Below, in pieces: positions 61,330 through 64,000 of a DNA stretch of 64,000 nucleotides. A program made the position numbers and the translations under genes. The stretch lies in assembly GCF_015234215.1 (NCBI RefSeq), contig NZ_JADEKP010000001.1, positions 1,488,001 through 1,552,000 of the forward strand, read 5' to 3'. The first letter of the stretch is position 1. Every line of letters starts with the position of its first letter. The stretch comes from Clostridium chrysemydis. Its GTDB lineage: Bacteria > Bacillota > Clostridia > Clostridiales > Clostridiaceae. The notes beneath the pieces were generated by a model. It saw nothing but the letters and a program-made list of their open reading frames with translations. It was not told the origin of the DNA and did no database searches.

Positions 61330-62892
61330 TCACCTCTCGTTTTCTTTTAGCCATGATTTAACTATATCTGCAACCTGTTCTGGTTTTTCTTTTGCATAAT
61401 CTTTAATTTGATTTTCCTTGTGCTCTTGTTCTGTTGTAGTATCTAATTTCATATTCTTAAATGTTTGAACTTCATCTTTATAATCATCTCCACCGATCAT
61501 AACATCAAGTTCTCTATCTTCTTCATCTTGCTTTTTCTTTCTTAAAATAATTATTAGAATTATTATTCCTATAAGTACAGCTGCACCTATTGCACTATAC
61601 ATAATTATTTTATTTCTCTTTTCAGTTTGTATTTGCTGATTAAATTCATCTAATTGTTTTTGCTGCTCTGCTTTTGCTGTTGGATCAAACTTCATTCCTA
61701 CAACAGAAAGTTGATCTCCTCTTTCTGTATTAAATCCTATAGCAGATTCTACAGCTTGTTGTACTGTTTGTTGAAGTCCACCTTGAAGATCCCCATCAAT
61801 AATTACAGATGCTGTCATTCTTTTAACTTCACCAGGTGCACTTATAACTTTTGTTTCTGTTTTTCCTGTATCGTAGTTTGTTTTTTGTTCTTCTCTTTGT
61901 GATGATGAGCTTCCGTTTGAATCGTCTATAGTATTACTCATATTGTTATCTACAGGGCTTTCACTAACTGCACCATCTTTTGCTTTATTTATATCTTTTA
62001 TAGTTTCTTGGCTAACTATAACTTTATTTGGATCTATTACTGTTTCTGTTTTTTGCTTTGAATCAAAATCCATATCAACATTTACGTTAGCTTTAACTTT
62101 GCCTTGTCCTATTACTGGTTCTAATAATTCTACTATTTGTTTTTGAAGTTTTCCTTCGTAATCTGTCTCTAATTTTTGCTGATTTGCGATAGAACCTCCA
62201 GTTACTCCAGTTCCATTATTGTTATCACCTAAGTCTAATTGTGCACTTAAAAGTGTCATATTTTGATCTATAACTTGTACATTCTTTTGAGGTATATTTT
62301 CACAGCTTCCTGAAACTAAAGCTACTATAGATTTAACTTGTTCTGGAGTCATAGTGTTTCCTGGAACTAAATCTAAAATCACAACAGCTTTACCAGGCTC
62401 CTTGTCTTCAACAAAGACTGAATCTTTTGCAGGTGTTATATGTACTCTAACATTTTTAACTTGTGGAAAACTTTTAATAGTTTTTTCAAGTTCTCCTTGT
62501 AGCATTCTTTGCTTTTTTAATGCAAATTCTTCATCAGTCATTCCAAAAGAACTTGCATTGTCCATAAGTTCATAACCTTTGCTACCACCTGTTATTTGTG
62601 GTGCAAGTTCAAGTCTAAGTTCGTCTACTTTGTTTTTATCTACTAAAATTGAATTTCCTTCAACTTTAGTTTCAACTTTCTTTTGTTCTAGCGCATTAGT
62701 TATAACCTGTGCATCTTGAGGGTCTAAATCCGAAAATAGCACCTGATATTTACTTTTAGCACTATAAACAAAGAAAGTTATTATTGCTATTATAAAAGCT
62801 ATTATTGCAATGCAAATTGCTATTCTAAGACCTTTTGAAAAAGATTTGAACTTTTCCCATACTTTCTTGAATAGTTCTTTTATTTTATCCAT
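61330..62892 (-). CDS. fliF: Flagellar MS-ring protein FliF
   Basis: FliF builds the membrane-supramembrane ring. The 520 residues have an N-terminal helix (about 22-44), the YscJ/FliF domains (VLFSDLDPQDAQVITNALEQ, VRVHITPAKDSVFVEDKEPG), a low-complexity linker (about 275-340), a second helix (about 435-455) and a FliG-binding tail (IKDYAKEKPEQVADIVKSWL). GGAAGGGG precedes the ATG. Confidence 0.96.
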   Translation of the reverse strand: MDKIKELFKKVWEKFKSFSKGLRIAICIAIIAFIIAIITFFVYSAKSKYQVLFSDLDPQDAQVITNALEQKKVETKVEGNSILVDKNKVDELRLELAPQITGGSKGYELMDNASSFGMTDEEFALKKQRMLQGELEKTIKSFPQVKNVRVHITPAKDSVFVEDKEPGKAVVILDLVPGNTMTPEQVKSIVALVSGSCENIPQKNVQVIDQNMTLLSAQLDLGDNNNGTGVTGGSIANQQKLETDYEGKLQKQIVELLEPVIGQGKVKANVNVDMDFDSKQKTETVIDPNKVIVSQETIKDINKAKDGAVSESPVDNNMSNTIDDSNGSSSSQREEQKTNYDTGKTETKVISAPGEVKRMTASVIIDGDLQGGLQQTVQQAVESAIGFNTERGDQLSVVGMKFDPTAKAEQQKQLDEFNQQIQTEKRNKIIMYSAIGAAVLIGIIILIIILRKKKQDEEDRELDVMIGGDDYKDEVQTFKNMKLDTTTEQEHKENQIKDYAKEKPEQVADIVKSWLKENER

Positions 62893-62917
62893 TTGCTTCC
62901 CCTTCCATTACAGTATT

Positions 62918-63229
62918 TTATAATTGGATTCTATTTATTTCTTGATATGCATCTAGAAGTTTATTTCTAGCTTCAACTGCAAATTGTAATGAAAGTTTTG
63001 CTTCTGCTCCTTTAAGCATTACATCATGTATATCTACGTTATCACCTTTAATAAAAGCCTCTTGCGATTTTTCTGCTTCTATTTGTTTTTGATTTATTTG
63101 ATCTAAGCTTTTTTCAAATATTCCTTTAAAACTTTCTCCAGATTTTTCTGTTTCTTTAATTCCTTTATTACTATTTAAAATATCTGTCTGAAACACCGCA
63201 GGGTTTGGTGTAAAATTATTAACTATCAT
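62918..63229 (-). CDS. fliE: Hook-basal body protein FliE
   Basis: FliE joins the MS ring to the rod. The 103-residue protein has FKGIFEKSLDQINQKQIEAE and IHDVMLKGAEAKLSLQFAVE, typical of FliE. TAGGAGAG precedes the ATG. It lies between flgC and fliF as usual. Confidence 0.95.
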   Translation of the reverse strand: MIVNNFTPNPAVFQTDILNSNKGIKETEKSGESFKGIFEKSLDQINQKQIEAEKSQEAFIKGDNVDIHDVMLKGAEAKLSLQFAVEARNKLLDAYQEINRIQL

Positions 63230-63244
63230 TTATTACTCTCCTAT

Positions 63245-63649
63245 CTATTTGCCTATCTCTAATGCTTTTGAAAACATATTTTTATTTGCATTTAATGTAT
63301 CTACATTTGCTTCATATGATCTAGATGCTGCAATCATGTCCGCCATTTCATTTAAAATATTTACATTTGGCATAGTAACGTATCCATCTTTATCTGCATC
63401 TGGATGTCCTGGATCATAAACTTTTCTAAGAGGTGATTTATCTTTTTCTATTCCTACTGCTTTAACACCTATACTGTTCATATTTTGATCTAACGCTTCT
63501 TTAAATACAGCTACCTTCCTAACATAAGGCTTTCCATCTTCTCCTCTAGTTGTCATAGCATTTGCTGCATTTGCTGTTATTGTATCCATTCTAAGTCTTT
63601 CTGCTGAAAGTCCACTTGCACTAATTCTCATAGCTGAAAATGCATTCAT
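63245..63649 (-). CDS. flgC: Flagellar proximal rod protein FlgC
   Basis: FlgC is a rod component. The 134 residues include [20 protein letters not shown], the characteristic [20 protein letters not shown] and the C-terminal helix [26 protein letters not shown] precedes the ATG, and flgB ends 6 bp upstream. Confidence 0.96.
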   Translation of the reverse strand: MNAFSAMRISASGLSAERLRMDTITANAANAMTTRGEDGKPYVRKVAVFKEALDQNMNSIGVKAVGIEKDKSPLRKVYDPGHPDADKDGYVTMPNVNILNEMADMIAASRSYEANVDTLNANKNMFSKALEIGK

Positions 63650-63655
63650 TACCTA

Positions 63656-64000
63656 TTACCTCCCACCACGTATAACTAAGTTTAGATTATTTAATTTCCC
63701 ACTTGCCATCTCAACTAAAGCATTATATTTTAGTTGATTTGCTGCTTGATTAGTTTTTTCTATATCTAAATCAACATTATTACCATCTGATCTCATACTT
63801 GTTGTCATATCTTTACTTACAGTTATATTACCTTCACCTTCTGAATCACCAAAATGCTTTGGATTAGTCTTTTTCAAAGATAATTTCATAGTCTCATTTT
63901 TTAAATTTTCTTCAAAAGATACTACATCTCTTTTGTAGTTTTTTGTATTTATGTTAGCTATATTATTAGCTATAGCCTTACTTCTAACACCCGCTGCATC
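63656..64000 (-). CDS. flgB: Flagellar proximal rod protein FlgB, start beyond window
   Basis: The reading frame is open to the right edge: 114 residues are visible, starting at DAAGVRSKAIANNIANINTK, the conserved N-terminal rod signature. Only about 15-20 residues should be missing. The C-terminus (NQAANQLKYNALVEMASGKL) is typical of FlgB. An internal ATG at 63889 is not the true start. It is the most upstream operon gene visible; the operon promoter lies outside. Confidence 0.95.
   Translation of the reverse strand, partial: DAAGVRSKAIANNIANINTKNYKRDVVSFEENLKNETMKLSLKKTNPKHFGDSEGEGNITVSKDMTTSMRSDGNNVDLDIEKTNQAANQLKYNALVEMASGKLNNLNLVIRGGR

Overview
The window is chromosomal DNA of a very AT-rich, spore-forming, flagellated Firmicute. 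The best fit is a Clostridium sensu stricto species. The grounds are AT-rich codon use, AGGAGG-type ribosome binding sites, the spoIIA and spoVACDE sporulation genes, a CIRCE/HrcA heat-shock operon, a Lon-like protease of the sporulation-associated type, and a fused FliR-FlhB as found in clostridia. The species cannot be named from sequence reading alone. Nearly all genes are on the minus strand. Plus-strand exceptions are rpsT, a 136-residue unknown protein, a YxeA-like secreted protein and the CBS-type pyrophosphatase. I saw no rRNA, tRNA, CRISPR array, prophage or insertion sequence.

Layout, left to right. 1-2.6 kb: hrcA-grpE-dnaK (dnaK runs off the left edge) behind a sigma-A promoter with a perfect CIRCE operator. 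2.7-9.5 kb: hemW, a TerB-like gene, lepA, and the sporulation genes spoIIP and gpr; the two long gaps here hold copies of a 118-bp repeat. 9.5-15.1 kb: rpsT convergent with holA, a shortened comEC and a degenerate P-type ATPase. 15.2-21.2 kb: spoIIAA-spoIIAB-sigF, then spoVAC-spoVAD-spoVAE, with a Lon-like protease next door. 21.4-39 kb: housekeeping and accessory genes (deoC, dinB, a sugar kinase, fliB lysine methylase, a rubredoxin-flavin reductase broken by a frameshift, a pseudouridine synthase, an MMPL transporter, a canonical Ca2+ ATPase, CBS-PPase, a YdcF protein). 39.1-64 kb: one uninterrupted 25-kb flagellar operon, read right to left.

The flagellar operon encodes the rod, MS ring and switch (flgB, flgC, fliE, fliF, fliG), the export ATPase complex (fliH, fliI, fliJ), hook length control, cap and hook (fliK, flgD, flgE), the stator (motA, motB, fliL), the export gate (fliO, fliP, fliQ, fliR-flhB, flhA), placement GTPases (flhF, flhG), a PilZ brake, sigma-28 (fliA) and distal rod proteins. 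The operon promoter lies beyond the right edge, and fliM and fliN/fliY are absent here. The sporulation genes cover forespore sigma-F activation (spoIIAA, spoIIAB, sigF), engulfment (spoIIP), dipicolinate channel proteins (spoVA) and SASP degradation on germination (gpr).

The most unusual observations are: a hook protein FlgE of about 875 residues carrying five tandem modules of 103-112 residues, its gene flanked on both sides by strong RNA hairpins; a P-type ATPase that has lost most catalytic signature residues but keeps the phospho-acceptor Asp; a 118-bp intergenic repeat in three near-identical tandem copies plus one diverged copy; a frameshifted rubredoxin-FNR fusion gene; a small membrane-protein gene hidden in the flagellar operon that appears to start at ATT; and several leaders in which hairpins separate or bury the Shine-Dalgarno sequence.
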